From Formivibrio sp. (GTDB taxonomy: Bacteria; Pseudomonadota; Gammaproteobacteria; Burkholderiales; Chitinibacteraceae), in NCBI GenBank assembly GCA_031291275.1, contig JARLJJ010000116.1, forward strand, positions 1-32,962: a stretch of 32,962 nucleotides of DNA, in the 5' to 3' direction. Under the pieces are notes generated by a model. It was not told where the DNA came from. It saw only the letters and a list, made by a program, of their open reading frames with translations, and made no database searches. Shown here one piece after another: positions 1 through 8,626 of this stretch. Position 1 is the stretch's first letter; each line of letters starts with the position of its first letter. The position numbers and the translations under genes were made by a program.

Positions 1-929
1 CGATTCAGCGCATCCTCGGCCCGCAGTACCATCGCCCGGCCATTCTCATCTTCTTTCAACGCCGCCATCCCTGCAGAGAAGCCAATTTCAACCCGCTGGT
101 TTTTATACATCAGCGGCGTCTTGGCCGTGACCAATTTAAGCCGATCCACCACATACCGCGCTCCGGAAATATCCGTCTCCGGCAATAACAACAGGAACTC
201 CTCAACCCCCTGGCGCACAAGCAAATCGGAATCGCGCAATACGGCTTTGGCCAGATTAGCGACATGAACCAATAACTGGTCGCCTAGCGCATGCCCGAGT
301 CGATCAGTAATTTGGGTAAAATCATCCAGCTCCATCAATACCGCAGAAAGCCGTCCATTCCCATGACGTGCACGCTTGACTTCGCGCAACAGCAAATGAT
401 CCAACCCCTGGCGGTTCAATGCGCCAGTCAATGCATCTTGCTCCATCAGCTTGCGATTAAAGGAAAGATCTTCCTCGATATGCTGGATAGAACTGCGGAT
501 TACCTGTAAATCACCATGCGAAGTCGATACAGTCGTGTGGACATTGTGCGTAGATTGGATAATTTGATTAAGAAGGTCTTCCAGTGCAGAGTGCGCCTCA
601 TCAGGCGATTGGCGCTTCTCTGCATGCGCGCGCCGCACATTATGCAGTGCCCCCAAACTTGCGGCGATATCCGTACCGCCACCTTCCAGCGCATCCAGCA
701 GCTTGGCTGTTGCCACACTGGCTTCTTCAATCAGATCATCAATTTTATACAGCACTTCCCAAGCAATCTGAATCTCGTTGGAACTTTTGCTCTCTGGCGA
801 CTTGATTGTGATGATCGCATTGTAGAATTGCGAATAATTTTCCGGCGTTGGCGCCAAGCCACGCTCAGCAAGGCGCTTGAGTGCGATACGGGCAATTTCT
901 ACCGGATTCACCGGAACAGTGCTGGGCAT
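1..929 (-). CDS. GGDEF-domain protein, degenerate active site (3' end off the window)
   Basis: This leftward frame is open from an ATG at 929 to the window edge, about 309 residues, with the C-terminus missing. Residues 10-38 hold the pattern LAERGLAPTPENYSQFY, common at the start of proteobacterial diguanylate cyclases. The middle (about 110-165) looks helical. A GGDEF fold starts at about residue 165 with DALTGALNR. The signature position reads G241-V-E-E-F245, not GG(D/E)EF, and the usual first metal-site DxD reads E200-L-D202. The RxxD inhibitory site is kept (R232-D-S-D235). Cyclase activity therefore looks doubtful, while c-di-GMP binding at the I-site is possible. There is no signal peptide or TM segment in the visible part. 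It is divergent from mpl across 125 bp. Confidence 0.85.
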   Translation of the reverse strand, partial: MPSTVPVNPVEIARIALKRLAERGLAPTPENYSQFYNAIITIKSPESKSSNEIQIAWEVLYKIDDLIEEASVATAKLLDALEGGGTDIAASLGALHNVRRAHAEKRQSPDEAHSALEDLLNQIIQSTHNVHTTVSTSHGDLQVIRSSIQHIEEDLSFNRKLMEQDALTGALNRQGLDHLLLREVKRARHGNGRLSAVLMELDDFTQITDRLGHALGDQLLVHVANLAKAVLRDSDLLVRQGVEEFLLLLPETDISGARYVVDRLKLVTAKTPLMYKNQRVEIGFSAGMAALKEDENGRAMVLRAEDALN

Positions 930-955
930 GACCTGAAAAGCCTTTTGGTAAAGTT

Positions 956-973
956 TTGATAAAATTGATAAAA
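956..973. repeat. Tandem 9-bp direct repeat in the divergent GGDEF/mpl intergenic region
   Basis: TTGATAAAA occurs twice with no spacing at 956-964 and 965-973, between the GGDEF gene start (929) and mpl (1055). Each copy contains TTGAT, the FNR half-site, but the halves are in the same direction, so this is not a standard FNR palindrome. It may be an A/T-rich operator or promoter element; its function is not established. Confidence 0.4.
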
Positions 974-1054
974 CGTTATTTTTTCACAAAAACCCGTGAT
1001 TGTAGCTAAAGGTGCGGCAACACACCAAGCGCTAACTTGTCTGGAGTCCTATTT

Positions 1055-2425
1055 ATGCACATCCACATCCTCGGTATCTGCGGCACTTTTATGGGGGGCA
1101 TTGCGGCACTCGCCCGCGCTGCAGGTCACCGAGTCACCGGCTGCGACGCCAACGTTTATCCGCCGATGTCCGACCAGCTCCAAGCGCTCGGCATTGAATT
1201 GATCGAGGGCTGGAGTACCGAGCAACTTGCATTGCAGCCTGACTTATTCGTGGTTGGCAACGTCGTGCGACGCGGCAATCCGTTAATGGAGGAAATACTC
1301 AATCGCGGCTTGCCTTACACCTCGGGTCCGCAATGGCTTGGCGAACACATCCTGGCCGGAAAATGGGTTTTAGCCGTTGCAGGCACCCACGGGAAGACCA
1401 CCACCTCTGCCATGCTGGCCTGGATCCTCGACTACGCCGGACTCGCCCCTGGCTTTTTAGTCGGCGGCATTCCGGAAAACTTTAATATTTCCGCCAGACT
1501 GCCGGGTAAGCCTCGCCAGGAGCAAGGCGGTCAATCGCCTTTTTTTGTAATTGAGGCTGATGAATACGACACCGCATTTTTCGACAAACGCTCGAAATTC
1601 GTTCACTACCGTCCGCGCACTGCCATCCTCAATAATCTGGAATATGATCACGCCGATATCTTCCCTGACTTGGCTGCCATCGAGACCCAATTCCACCACT
1701 TGGTACGTACCGTTCCCGGCAACGGCCGACTGATTGTCAACAGTCGTGAAGAAAGCTTGCACCGGGTACTGGGGCGCGGTTGCTGGAGCGAAGCCGAATA
1801 CTTCGGCACAGACAATGGCTGGTCAATGGGTCAAGCGGAAGCCAATGGTTTTGAGGTCCGCTGGCACGGCGCAAAGCAAGGCCATGTGCACTGGGCTCTT
1901 CTTGGGGAACACAACCGGATGAACGCGCTGGCCGCACTCGCCGCTGCCCGCCACGTTGGCGTACCGCTTGAGGTTGGCATTGCCGCACTAGCCGAATTCC
2001 ACAACGTTAAACGTCGCATGGAGATCAAAGGCTGCGTACGCGACATCACCGTTTATGACGATTTTGCCCACCACCCCACAGCCATTGCCACAACCCTGGC
2101 AGGCTTGCGCCACAAGGTTGGCTCAGCGCGCATCCTGGCCGTGTTGGAACCGCGTTCAAACACCATGAAACTGGGTACCATGAAAGCGCAACTCCCGGTT
2201 AGCCTAAGCGAAGCAAATTATGTATTCTGCTATGGTGGTGGCTTAGACTGGGACCCAGCAGAAGTTCTGGCCCCACTAGGCGCAACAGCCAATACTTTCA
2301 CCGAAATGGATCAATTAATTAATGCGATTGCTTCGACAGCAATCCCTGGAGACCACATCGTCGTGATGTCTAATGGTGGCTTCGGGGGAATACATGGGAA
2401 ACTGCTGAAAAGGCTGGCGGATTAA
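1055..2425 (+). CDS. mpl: UDP-N-acetylmuramate:L-Ala-gamma-D-Glu-meso-DAP ligase (Mpl)
   Basis: Mpl is a cytoplasmic Mur-ligase enzyme that joins recycled murein tripeptide to UDP-MurNAc, so peptidoglycan fragments re-enter wall synthesis. The protein starts MHIHILGICGTFMGG, as in known Mpl proteins, has the ATP-binding loop GTHGKTTT at residues 110-117 and the central EADEYDTAFFD motif, and ends in a Mur C-terminal domain. Its 456 residues match the family length. The ATG at 1055 is chosen over one at 1037: it has GGAG about nine bases upstream, and the six residues between the two are not part of the family. A hairpin terminator follows directly. It stands alone, with no operon partner. Confidence 0.95.
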   Translation: MHIHILGICGTFMGGIAALARAAGHRVTGCDANVYPPMSDQLQALGIELIEGWSTEQLALQPDLFVVGNVVRRGNPLMEEILNRGLPYTSGPQWLGEHILAGKWVLAVAGTHGKTTTSAMLAWILDYAGLAPGFLVGGIPENFNISARLPGKPRQEQGGQSPFFVIEADEYDTAFFDKRSKFVHYRPRTAILNNLEYDHADIFPDLAAIETQFHHLVRTVPGNGRLIVNSREESLHRVLGRGCWSEAEYFGTDNGWSMGQAEANGFEVRWHGAKQGHVHWALLGEHNRMNALAALAAARHVGVPLEVGIAALAEFHNVKRRMEIKGCVRDITVYDDFAHHPTAIATTLAGLRHKVGSARILAVLEPRSNTMKLGTMKAQLPVSLSEANYVFCYGGGLDWDPAEVLAPLGATANTFTEMDQLINAIASTAIPGDHIVVMSNGGFGGIHGKLLKRLAD

Positions 2426-2431
2426 TCCAGA

Positions 2432-2469
2432 AGGGCACGGCCAAAACTCTTGGCTATGCCCTGATTTTG
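2432..2469 (+). terminator. Rho-independent terminator of mpl
   Basis: AGGGCA and TGCCCT form the outer stem and GGCCAA/TTGGCT the inner stem around a short loop, followed by a short T-rich run (GATTTTGT). It begins seven bases after the mpl stop codon. The weak T tract lowers certainty. Confidence 0.6.
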
Positions 2470-2520
2470 TACCGATACAGGTGACCTTGAAAATGACTTT
2501 GATTGAGATAAATCACAAAA

Positions 2521-2552
2521 GCAAAAGGGGCTGGCTTTTAGGCCAACCCCTT
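2521..2552 (-). terminator. Terminator downstream of tRNA-Asn
   Basis: On the minus strand GGGGTTGGC and GCCAGCCCC pair around CTAAAA, with one G-T wobble, and TTTTGCTTTT follows. It lies nine bases past the CCA end of the leftward tRNA gene and so fits as its terminator. Confidence 0.75.
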
Positions 2553-2560
2553 GGTATTAC

Positions 2561-2636
2561 TGGCTCCCCGACCTGGACTCGAACCAGGGACCTGCGGATT
2601 AACAGTCCGTCGCTCTACCAACTGAGCTATCAGGGA
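2561..2636 (-). tRNA. tRNA-Asn (anticodon GTT)
   Basis: The minus strand gives a full 76-base cloverleaf: 7-bp acceptor stem (TCCCTGA/TCGGGGA, with one T-G pair), D arm with AGTTGGTA, anticodon loop CTGTTAA with GTT at 2603-2601, T arm with TTCGAGT, and an encoded CCA end. GTT reads AAC and AAU, hence asparagine. It lies between two plus-strand genes with its own terminator downstream. Confidence 0.97.
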
Positions 2637-2707
2637 ATTGATGAGGAGCGCATTATAGTATCCACAGAAAACCTTGTCAAGCGCCACTTAAGGATATTTA
2701 CTCCAAG

Positions 2708-3961
2708 ATGAAAAACATCTCCGCTCGAACAATTTTTTTTATCATTCTAATCAGCGCGGTAGCGGTGCTGCCACTGGTCTTTCCCTACAATCTGGTCAAG
2801 AACAAGCTGGAAGCCCGACTGAACCAGACACTGCACGGTAAATTCAACATTGGTGAAATACACTTCAGCTATTTGCCAACCCCCGCCTTCCAGCTCGACC
2901 AAGTCACCATTGACTCCGCCGACGAGGCCAGTATCAGGCAGATCAAGATTCCGGTCACCCCGCGCAACCTGCTCAGCTTTGGACGCGCCCTGCACGGCGT
3001 AACCCTCATTGAACCTGTCTTCTCACGCAACTTTGCCCTGTCTTTGCCTGATCGTTTGCCACAGGAGACCGCTGGCCCGCACATCGACAAGCTCGTACTG
3101 GACCAGGCATCCATCAAGCTGGAACAAAGTACGCTCGGCCCCTATTCCTCAGAACTCAACTTCAAAGCAAACGGCCAGATCGAAGCGCTCAACCTGAACT
3201 CTCCGGATGGCAAAGTGCAATTGCAAATCCAGCCGGTATCCGCAGGCAATTTCAAGGTGAGTTTTTCCGCCCAAAATTGGCAGCTCCCCTTCGCTTACCC
3301 GGTCAACTTTGAGTACATCAACATGGTTGGACTGGCCAATAGCGAGGCCCTGCAAATTACCGATATCCAGGCCGGACTTTACAACGGTCTCGTTACCGGC
3401 CATGGTCAATTACTCTGGAAAGGCGCATGGCAGTTGAGTGGTCAAATCCAGGCTAAAAACATCCGGGCCGAACCCCTGATTGCCGTTTTTAGCCCGGTCA
3501 CGCGCGCAACGGGTCTTTTGCATGGTGACGGATCATTCCGTTTTAATGCCAGCAACTACATCCAGCTATTCGACACACCCCAACTGCTGGGTCACTTCAC
3601 CATTATGGATGGATTGATACACAACCTCGATCTGATCACCCCCCTGAAATCCAATTCATCAGAGATCGTGCAACATGGCGGGCAAACCAGCTTCAACCTG
3701 CTTCGCGGCACCCTCGGCATACAAGGCAAGACCGTTAGCCTTCGCGGCGTCCATATTGAGGCCGGAAAATTCCTAGCCAACGGCGAATTATTGGTTCGAG
3801 AAGGGAAACTTTCCGGCGGAGCAGCTGCCACGCTCAGCGCAGGTAGCATCGCGGTGTCCAACCAAGCCAGCCTTTCGGGGACACTTGCCGCGCCGGAATT
3901 ACGCACCGGCAGCGCTTGGCGCCCGACCTTAGGCGAGGATTCAGTACCCACGGCGCCGTAA
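2708..3961 (+). CDS. AsmA-like inner-membrane-anchored envelope protein
   Basis: The 417-residue protein has one N-terminal TM anchor (about residues 8-27) followed by a long predicted periplasmic beta-rich region. It opens with the AsmA-type pattern VKNKLEARLNQTLHGKFNIG. The C-terminal half has repeated glycine-containing strands (GLLHGDGSFRF, GHFTIMDGLIHNLDL, GKTVSLRGVHIEAGKF) typical of AsmA C-terminal domains. AsmA-family proteins are linked to outer-membrane lipid transport and assembly; this one is shorter than E. coli AsmA. A specific role cannot be read from the sequence. The ATG at 2708 is 71 bp from the 5' end of the opposing tRNA gene. A strong terminator follows the stop, so it is probably transcribed alone. 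Confidence 0.7.
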   Translation: MKNISARTIFFIILISAVAVLPLVFPYNLVKNKLEARLNQTLHGKFNIGEIHFSYLPTPAFQLDQVTIDSADEASIRQIKIPVTPRNLLSFGRALHGVTLIEPVFSRNFALSLPDRLPQETAGPHIDKLVLDQASIKLEQSTLGPYSSELNFKANGQIEALNLNSPDGKVQLQIQPVSAGNFKVSFSAQNWQLPFAYPVNFEYINMVGLANSEALQITDIQAGLYNGLVTGHGQLLWKGAWQLSGQIQAKNIRAEPLIAVFSPVTRATGLLHGDGSFRFNASNYIQLFDTPQLLGHFTIMDGLIHNLDLITPLKSNSSEIVQHGGQTSFNLLRGTLGIQGKTVSLRGVHIEAGKFLANGELLVREGKLSGGAAATLSAGSIAVSNQASLSGTLAAPELRTGSAWRPTLGEDSVPTAP

Positions 3962-3977
3962 ATACTCGTCATCCCTA

Positions 3978-4008
3978 CGACGCCCCGCTTGCCGGGGCGT
4001 TATACTTT
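3978..4008 (+). terminator. Terminator after the AsmA-like gene
   Basis: ACGCCCCG and CGGGGCGT form a perfect 8-bp GC-rich stem around CTTGC at 3980-4000, followed by TATACTTT. It lies about 17 bases past the stop codon. Confidence 0.75.
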
Positions 4009-4037
4009 GCAGATAAATATAAATCTGGAGCTCGCAC

Positions 4038-5021
4038 ATGAACTGGTTCACCCAACTTGCCCCCGCCGATGATCAGGTCGCACTGGCATCATTGGAAACT
4101 TCGGCAATGATCTGCCCGGCAAGTCCTGCAGGACTGCTGCACTTCACCGGAGAAGACACCCAGGCCTTCTTGCATGGTCAACTCTCCAGCGACATCAAAG
4201 CGCTAGATGAATCTTCCGCTCAGTACTCCAGCTACTCCACCCCAAAAGGACGGATGCTGGCTTCGTTCCTGGTATTCCGCCAAGGGGGCGACTATTGGTT
4301 GCAACTTGCCGACGAACTGGTTCCTGCCCTGCAAAAACGCTTGTCCATGTACATCCTACGCAGCAAGACCCGCTGCAGCAATGCCAGTGCCGAACGAGCC
4401 CTGATCGGCATCGCCGGCCCCGATGCGGCGTCACAAGCGCTTGCCCTGGCCGGCATCGACCAACTGCCACAGCTGACCATTCACCACGCCTCAGACTTCA
4501 GCTTGATCGCCCTGCCCGCTGCGCGCTTCCTATTTGTAACGACACCAGACAACGCGCCCGCACTGTGGCAAAAACTACTGGATTCCGGTTGCGTGCCAGG
4601 TAGCCAGAATCTATGGCAACTTACCGACACTCGCGCTGGCATTCCTTGGATCAGCACCGCCACCCAGGAAGAATTCGTCCTGCAAATGACCAATCTTGAC
4701 CTTATCGGCGGCGTGAGTTTTACCAAAGGCTGCTACCCAGGACAGGAAATCGTTGCGCGCACCCGCTACCTCGGCAAGGTCAAACGGCGCATGTACCGCG
4801 TCGGCAGCACCTGCACCGCCATCCAGGCAGGACAGGACATATTCAGCCCGGAAATGAATGGTCAACCCTCTGGCAAAGTCCTGCAAGCCAATCAAACAGA
4901 GCCAGGACGCTGGGAAGCGCTGGTAGTGGCCCAAATGAGCAGCCTTGAACATGGTTTGCATCTGGAAAACCCGCAAGGCCCGGAACTTGGCATCCTGCCT
5001 TTGCCCTACCCGGTCGAATAA
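4038..5021 (+). CDS. ygfZ: tRNA-modifying / Fe-S repair protein YgfZ (GcvT-like folate-binding)
   Basis: YgfZ proteins are folate-binding relatives of GcvT that help keep certain Fe-S enzymes active, including the radical-SAM tRNA methylthiolase MiaB in E. coli. The 327-residue protein carries the family signature K230-G-C-Y-P-G-Q-E237, whose cysteine corresponds to the essential Cys228 in E. coli. The N-terminal half has the folate-domain pattern FLHGQLSSDI and YSTPKGRM. GGAG lies nine bases before the ATG. It is cytoplasmic and monocistronic by position, 69 bp before fabI. The length is normal for the family. Confidence 0.92.
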   Translation: MNWFTQLAPADDQVALASLETSAMICPASPAGLLHFTGEDTQAFLHGQLSSDIKALDESSAQYSSYSTPKGRMLASFLVFRQGGDYWLQLADELVPALQKRLSMYILRSKTRCSNASAERALIGIAGPDAASQALALAGIDQLPQLTIHHASDFSLIALPAARFLFVTTPDNAPALWQKLLDSGCVPGSQNLWQLTDTRAGIPWISTATQEEFVLQMTNLDLIGGVSFTKGCYPGQEIVARTRYLGKVKRRMYRVGSTCTAIQAGQDIFSPEMNGQPSGKVLQANQTEPGRWEALVVAQMSSLEHGLHLENPQGPELGILPLPYPVE

Positions 5022-5055
5022 ACAACGCGCACAGCCCGAAAGCATCGGTTTCGTC

Positions 5056-5061
5056 TATAAT
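5056..5061 (+). promoter_or_regulatory. Candidate -10 element for fabI
   Basis: A perfect TATAAT lies 29 bases before the fabI start codon. No good -35 is present at 16-18 bp spacing, and there is no extended TG motif, so only the -10 hexamer supports it. Confidence 0.35.
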
Positions 5062-5090
5062 CCGCCTGTTCAAATAGTAAGGGTGTACTC

Positions 5091-5873
5091 ATGGGCTTTC
5101 TCGCCAACAAGAAGATCCTGATCACAGGTTTGCTTTCCAACCGTTCGATCGCCTACGGCATCGCACTGGCGGCCAAGCGCGAAGGCGCTGAACTGGCCTT
5201 TACCTATGTGAATGAAGATCTGCGCCAACGCGTTGCCGATTTGGCCAAAGAATTCGATTCCGACATCGTTTTGCCCTGTGATGTGGCCAGTGACGAGCAA
5301 ATTTCCGCCGTATTTGTCGAGCTTGGCAAACACTGGGATAAACTGGATGGATTGGTTCACTCGATCGGCTTTGCCCCGCGCGATGCGCTCAAGGGAGATT
5401 ATCTGGATGCCGTGAGTCGCGATGCCTTCAAGATCGCCCATGACATCAGCTCCTACAGCTTTGCGGCACTGGCCAAAGCCGCTCGCCCAATGCTGAACGA
5501 AGGCGCTTCGCTCGTGACGCTGACCTATCTCGGTGCCGAACGTGCCGTGCCTAACTACAACGTGATGGGCTTGGCCAAAGCCAGCCTGGAAGCCAATGTT
5601 CGTTACATGTCCGCCGCACTGGGCGCGCAAGGCATGCGGGTCAACGGCATTTCTGCAGGCCCAATTAAAACCCTGGCAGCTTCCGGCATCGGCAATTTCA
5701 ACAAGCTCCTGGCGGCCGCAGCTGCCGGGACACCACTGCGCCGTAACGTCACCATCGAAGAAGTCGGCAATGCTGCTGCCTTCCTGTTATCGCCGCTAGC
5801 TTCCGGCATTACCGGTGAAATCATGTATGTCGATGGCGGCTTCAACATCGGTGCGGGGACCATGGAAGGCTGA
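5091..5873 (+). CDS. fabI: Enoyl-[acyl-carrier-protein] reductase FabI (NADH)
   Basis: FabI catalyses the last reduction of each fatty-acid elongation cycle, enoyl-ACP to acyl-ACP, in the cytoplasm. The 260-residue short-chain dehydrogenase has the divergent nucleotide-binding start [15 protein letters not shown]. Its catalytic residues fall at the E. coli numbers: Tyr146, Tyr156 and Lys163 (YNVMGLAK). The C-terminal [14 protein letters not shown] is typical. AAGGGTG provides a ribosome binding site. A perfect bidirectional terminator follows at 5897-5940. It is a canonical FabI and not FabV, FabK or FabL. Confidence 0.97.
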   Translation: MGFLANKKILITGLLSNRSIAYGIALAAKREGAELAFTYVNEDLRQRVADLAKEFDSDIVLPCDVASDEQISAVFVELGKHWDKLDGLVHSIGFAPRDALKGDYLDAVSRDAFKIAHDISSYSFAALAKAARPMLNEGASLVTLTYLGAERAVPNYNVMGLAKASLEANVRYMSAALGAQGMRVNGISAGPIKTLAASGIGNFNKLLAAAAAGTPLRRNVTIEEVGNAAAFLLSPLASGITGEIMYVDGGFNIGAGTMEG

Positions 5874-5896
5874 ACGCCACTCCACACAGACCGGCC

Positions 5897-5940
5897 AAAT
5901 ACAAAAACGCCCGAATGCACATTCGGGCGTTTTTGTATTT
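5897..5940. terminator. Bidirectional terminator between convergent fabI and the 5973-7052 gene
   Basis: A perfect 21-bp inverted repeat (5897-5917 and 5920-5940) with a 2-base centre has a GC core, ACGCCCGAATG/CATTCGGGCGT, flanked by A-rich and T-rich ends. RNA from either strand forms the same hairpin with a U-rich tail, so it can end fabI and the opposing gene alike. Confidence 0.93.
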
Positions 5941-5972
5941 TGATAGTGGCCTCTTCAACGAGCATCCCCCAC

Positions 5973-7052
5973 TTATGCCTCATGTTGATGCAGGACTGCC
6001 AACTGATAGAGAATATCCTCAAAATATTCGTTATTTTCATCTAGCTGCTGCAACTGAAACGTCAATTTTTCCAACGCAAATTGACCCACAGCAAAACGGT
6101 CACGCATACGTTTCATCGCCTGCATTCGACTGACCAGCTGCTCTCTCAGCATTTCGATTTCTTTTCTCTCCCGCCGCCGGGCACCAATGGAAAAATTGAG
6201 CCAAACAATCAACGGCACCACTACCCACCATAATTCCATAAAAGCCGTCACAATGGCGAGCAACGCCAACGTCAAATACCAAATCTGATCTGCATGCTCA
6301 AAATCCGGCAACACGACAGATAACGTAGGCCAGCGATGTTTCAACATTTGAACCAAGCGCGAATCATCAAGCGCGTTGCGCTTTTTGCTGGCATAGGCGG
6401 AATCCAGTGCCATCAAAACATAGGCATTGGTCAGCACACGATTGTGCAGCCATGGCGTCTCTCGATACATGCGCATTTTGCTGAACAATTCTTGCCGGAA
6501 CGCATCACTCGCCAGCGGGGGAACACCATCATGAGCAGGATCACCCAGGGACTGCTGCGCCAGCAAAGGGTAGCCCGCGATTTCGGCCAACTGCCGGCGG
6601 CGCTGAGTCAGGATATCGGCCAACTGCGGCAATTCCGTCAAATTCAACGAAACATATTGGCGTAGCATTTTTTCAAGATTGTCGCAGCCGGGGTTGCGCC
6701 CTGGGCGCTCCCGAAGCGCCACACGCAAACGCCCAATTTCTGCACGCACCGACTCAGCAAACGGCGCCATTTCCGGCACCCAAGGCAAATACAACAGCGT
6801 TTCAGCTCGCTGGAAACTATCGTCGAAGTGGCGGAAGTAGCCGTCGTGGTAACGGCCAAACTCCTCGGTATCCCGCGTCTTGTCACCAGTCACCAACGGG
6901 GGCGTCGGCGGCTGCCGACGCAAATTGACACACACCATATTGACTGCAGATTCTACTTCCGGAGCAATTCCAGCCTTAGCAAAAAGCGGGTCGAGTTCGT
7001 GCCGGCGATTACGCCACTCCTCCAGTGCTTTCCAGATGCTCCAATCTGCCAT
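5973..7052 (-). CDS. Unknown membrane protein with a TM hairpin and C-terminal coiled coil
   Basis: The 359-residue product is not one I recognise. The first 250 residues are soluble, mostly helical and rich in Arg, Glu and Leu. A hydrophobic stretch at about 257-290 is long enough for two TM helices with a tight turn (MELWW). An immediately following basic run (ARRRERK) would sit in the cytoplasm. The last 60 residues look like a coiled coil. There are no catalytic motifs or cysteine clusters. A GAGGAG lies about 14 bases before the ATG, rather far. It is the last gene of a leftward set, 62 bp after the polyphosphate:AMP phosphotransferase, so a link to polyphosphate metabolism is possible but unproven. 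Confidence 0.75.
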   Translation of the reverse strand: MADWSIWKALEEWRNRRHELDPLFAKAGIAPEVESAVNMVCVNLRRQPPTPPLVTGDKTRDTEEFGRYHDGYFRHFDDSFQRAETLLYLPWVPEMAPFAESVRAEIGRLRVALRERPGRNPGCDNLEKMLRQYVSLNLTELPQLADILTQRRRQLAEIAGYPLLAQQSLGDPAHDGVPPLASDAFRQELFSKMRMYRETPWLHNRVLTNAYVLMALDSAYASKKRNALDDSRLVQMLKHRWPTLSVVLPDFEHADQIWYLTLALLAIVTAFMELWWVVVPLIVWLNFSIGARRRERKEIEMLREQLVSRMQAMKRMRDRFAVGQFALEKLTFQLQQLDENNEYFEDILYQLAVLHQHEA

Positions 7053-7114
7053 ATTTTTAGACTCACTCCTCGGAACCGCATGTTACTTGAGCCACCCGTC
7101 ATCACAAAGCCCCA

Positions 7115-8617
7115 TCAGGCTTGTGACTTCTTTTCTTTTTTGTCCAGACGGCATTCAATGGTCTCGCACAAGATTTCCAGCACCCGAATGCGCGCATAAG
7201 TTTTGTTGTTGGCCGCAATCAGGTGCCACGGCGCACTTGGCGTACTGGTGCGATCGATCATATCGCTCGCGGCTGTGACATAATCGTCCCATTTCTCACG
7301 ATTGCGCCAATCTTCATCCGTGATCTTGAAGCGCTTCCATTGTGTTTGTTCACGCTCCTGAAACCGTGCCAGCTGTTCTTCCTTGCTGATCGCCAGCCAA
7401 TATTTGACAACCAGCGTATTGGCATCATCGAGTTGGGACTCGAACTCGTTGATTTCACCATAGGCACGCATCCAATCCGCAACAGGTGCAAAGCCTTCAA
7501 CACGTTCAACAAGCACACGGCCATACCAGGAGCGATCAAAAATAGTGAAGCGCCCGTGGGAAGGCAACTGCCGCCAGAAACGCCACAAATAGGGCTGGGC
7601 ACGCTCCTCGTCTGTCGGCGCAGCAATAGGAACAATGTGATATTGCCGCGCATCCAGGGCCGCAGTGATTCGTCGGATAGCACCGCCTTTGCCAGCAGCA
7701 TCCATTCCTTCAAACACCATCACAACGGAAAGATTTTGGAATTGCGGATGGCGCGTCAGTAGATTTAGTCGCCCCTGCAGCACTTCCAACTGATTTTTGT
7801 AATCCTTACGATCATTGGCATGATCTAGCTGAAGGGTATCAAGCAGGCGCAGTCCGTCAACCGAAGGCACAATTTGCGCAGCCTCCACGCGGCTCTGCCG
7901 AACAGAATTGCGCCCCAAGTGATGACGCATGGCACTCAGAAGCTGCTTACCCACTTCCAAGGCACGATAATTAGCATCGGCGCCTTCCACCACACGCCAA
8001 GGCGCATCAGCAGAGCTGGTACGCATCAACATCGCACGGCTACGCGCAATGATGTCGCCATAGTGTCGCGCGAATCCACGGTCTTCATCCGTCACCCGCC
8101 ATGAAGTCAACTTGTCACCCAACAATTTTTTCAATCGTTTATTGAGTGCATCTTCTGACAGATGCAGCCAGAATTTAAGCACCAGCACGCCTTCATCGGC
8201 CAACATTTTTTCAAAATGTGCGATGCGTTCTATTTCCCGCTGAAATACCGCTTCCCGCCCACCGCTCAAGGTCTCAAACATGGCTCCGGCATACCAACCA
8301 CCGAACAGCATGGCCATCTTGCCCTTGGGCGGTAAAATGCGCCAATAGCGCCACATGGGCGGACGAGTGCGTTCTTCATCACTATGTTTGCCAAACGCAT
8401 GGGTGGTGACATGGCGCGGATCCAGCCATTCCATCAATAGATTGACCATTTCCCCCTTTCCCGCCGCCGGAACGCCGGCAAAAAGGATCAACACAGGGAA
8501 ATCCGCCCGCTGCCCCAGTTCATATTGGGCCTCAAGCAAAGCCTGGCGAAGCTGTGCCTCTTCTGCTTTGTACGTGTCTTTATCTATCTTGTGACCCAAC
8601 TCTGCTGATTCAAACAT
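7115..8617 (-). CDS. pap: Polyphosphate:AMP phosphotransferase (two-domain PPK2)
   Basis: Pap transfers phosphate from inorganic polyphosphate to AMP, making ADP. The 500-residue protein holds two PPK2 P-loop domains. The first has Walker A GVPAAGKG at 48-55, but the Walker B region reads FGGWYAG (105-111), lacking the usual Asp. The second has GMDAAGKG at 304-311 and the intact FDRSWYGR at 360-367. Activity is therefore expected from the C-terminal half. AGGAGG precedes the ATG, and the hemG stop (TAG) is embedded in it, so the genes are co-transcribed and possibly coupled. No signal peptide is present, which fits a cytoplasmic enzyme. Confidence 0.93.
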   Translation of the reverse strand: MFESAELGHKIDKDTYKAEEAQLRQALLEAQYELGQRADFPVLILFAGVPAAGKGEMVNLLMEWLDPRHVTTHAFGKHSDEERTRPPMWRYWRILPPKGKMAMLFGGWYAGAMFETLSGGREAVFQREIERIAHFEKMLADEGVLVLKFWLHLSEDALNKRLKKLLGDKLTSWRVTDEDRGFARHYGDIIARSRAMLMRTSSADAPWRVVEGADANYRALEVGKQLLSAMRHHLGRNSVRQSRVEAAQIVPSVDGLRLLDTLQLDHANDRKDYKNQLEVLQGRLNLLTRHPQFQNLSVVMVFEGMDAAGKGGAIRRITAALDARQYHIVPIAAPTDEERAQPYLWRFWRQLPSHGRFTIFDRSWYGRVLVERVEGFAPVADWMRAYGEINEFESQLDDANTLVVKYWLAISKEEQLARFQEREQTQWKRFKITDEDWRNREKWDDYVTAASDMIDRTSTPSAPWHLIAANNKTYARIRVLEILCETIECRLDKKEKKSQA

Positions 8618-8626
8618 TGATGCCTC

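Noticed and set aside
2561..2636. tRNA-Asn as an attachment site for an integrated element
   Set aside because: There is no integrase and no repeated tRNA 3' end in the window, and both flanks are housekeeping genes.
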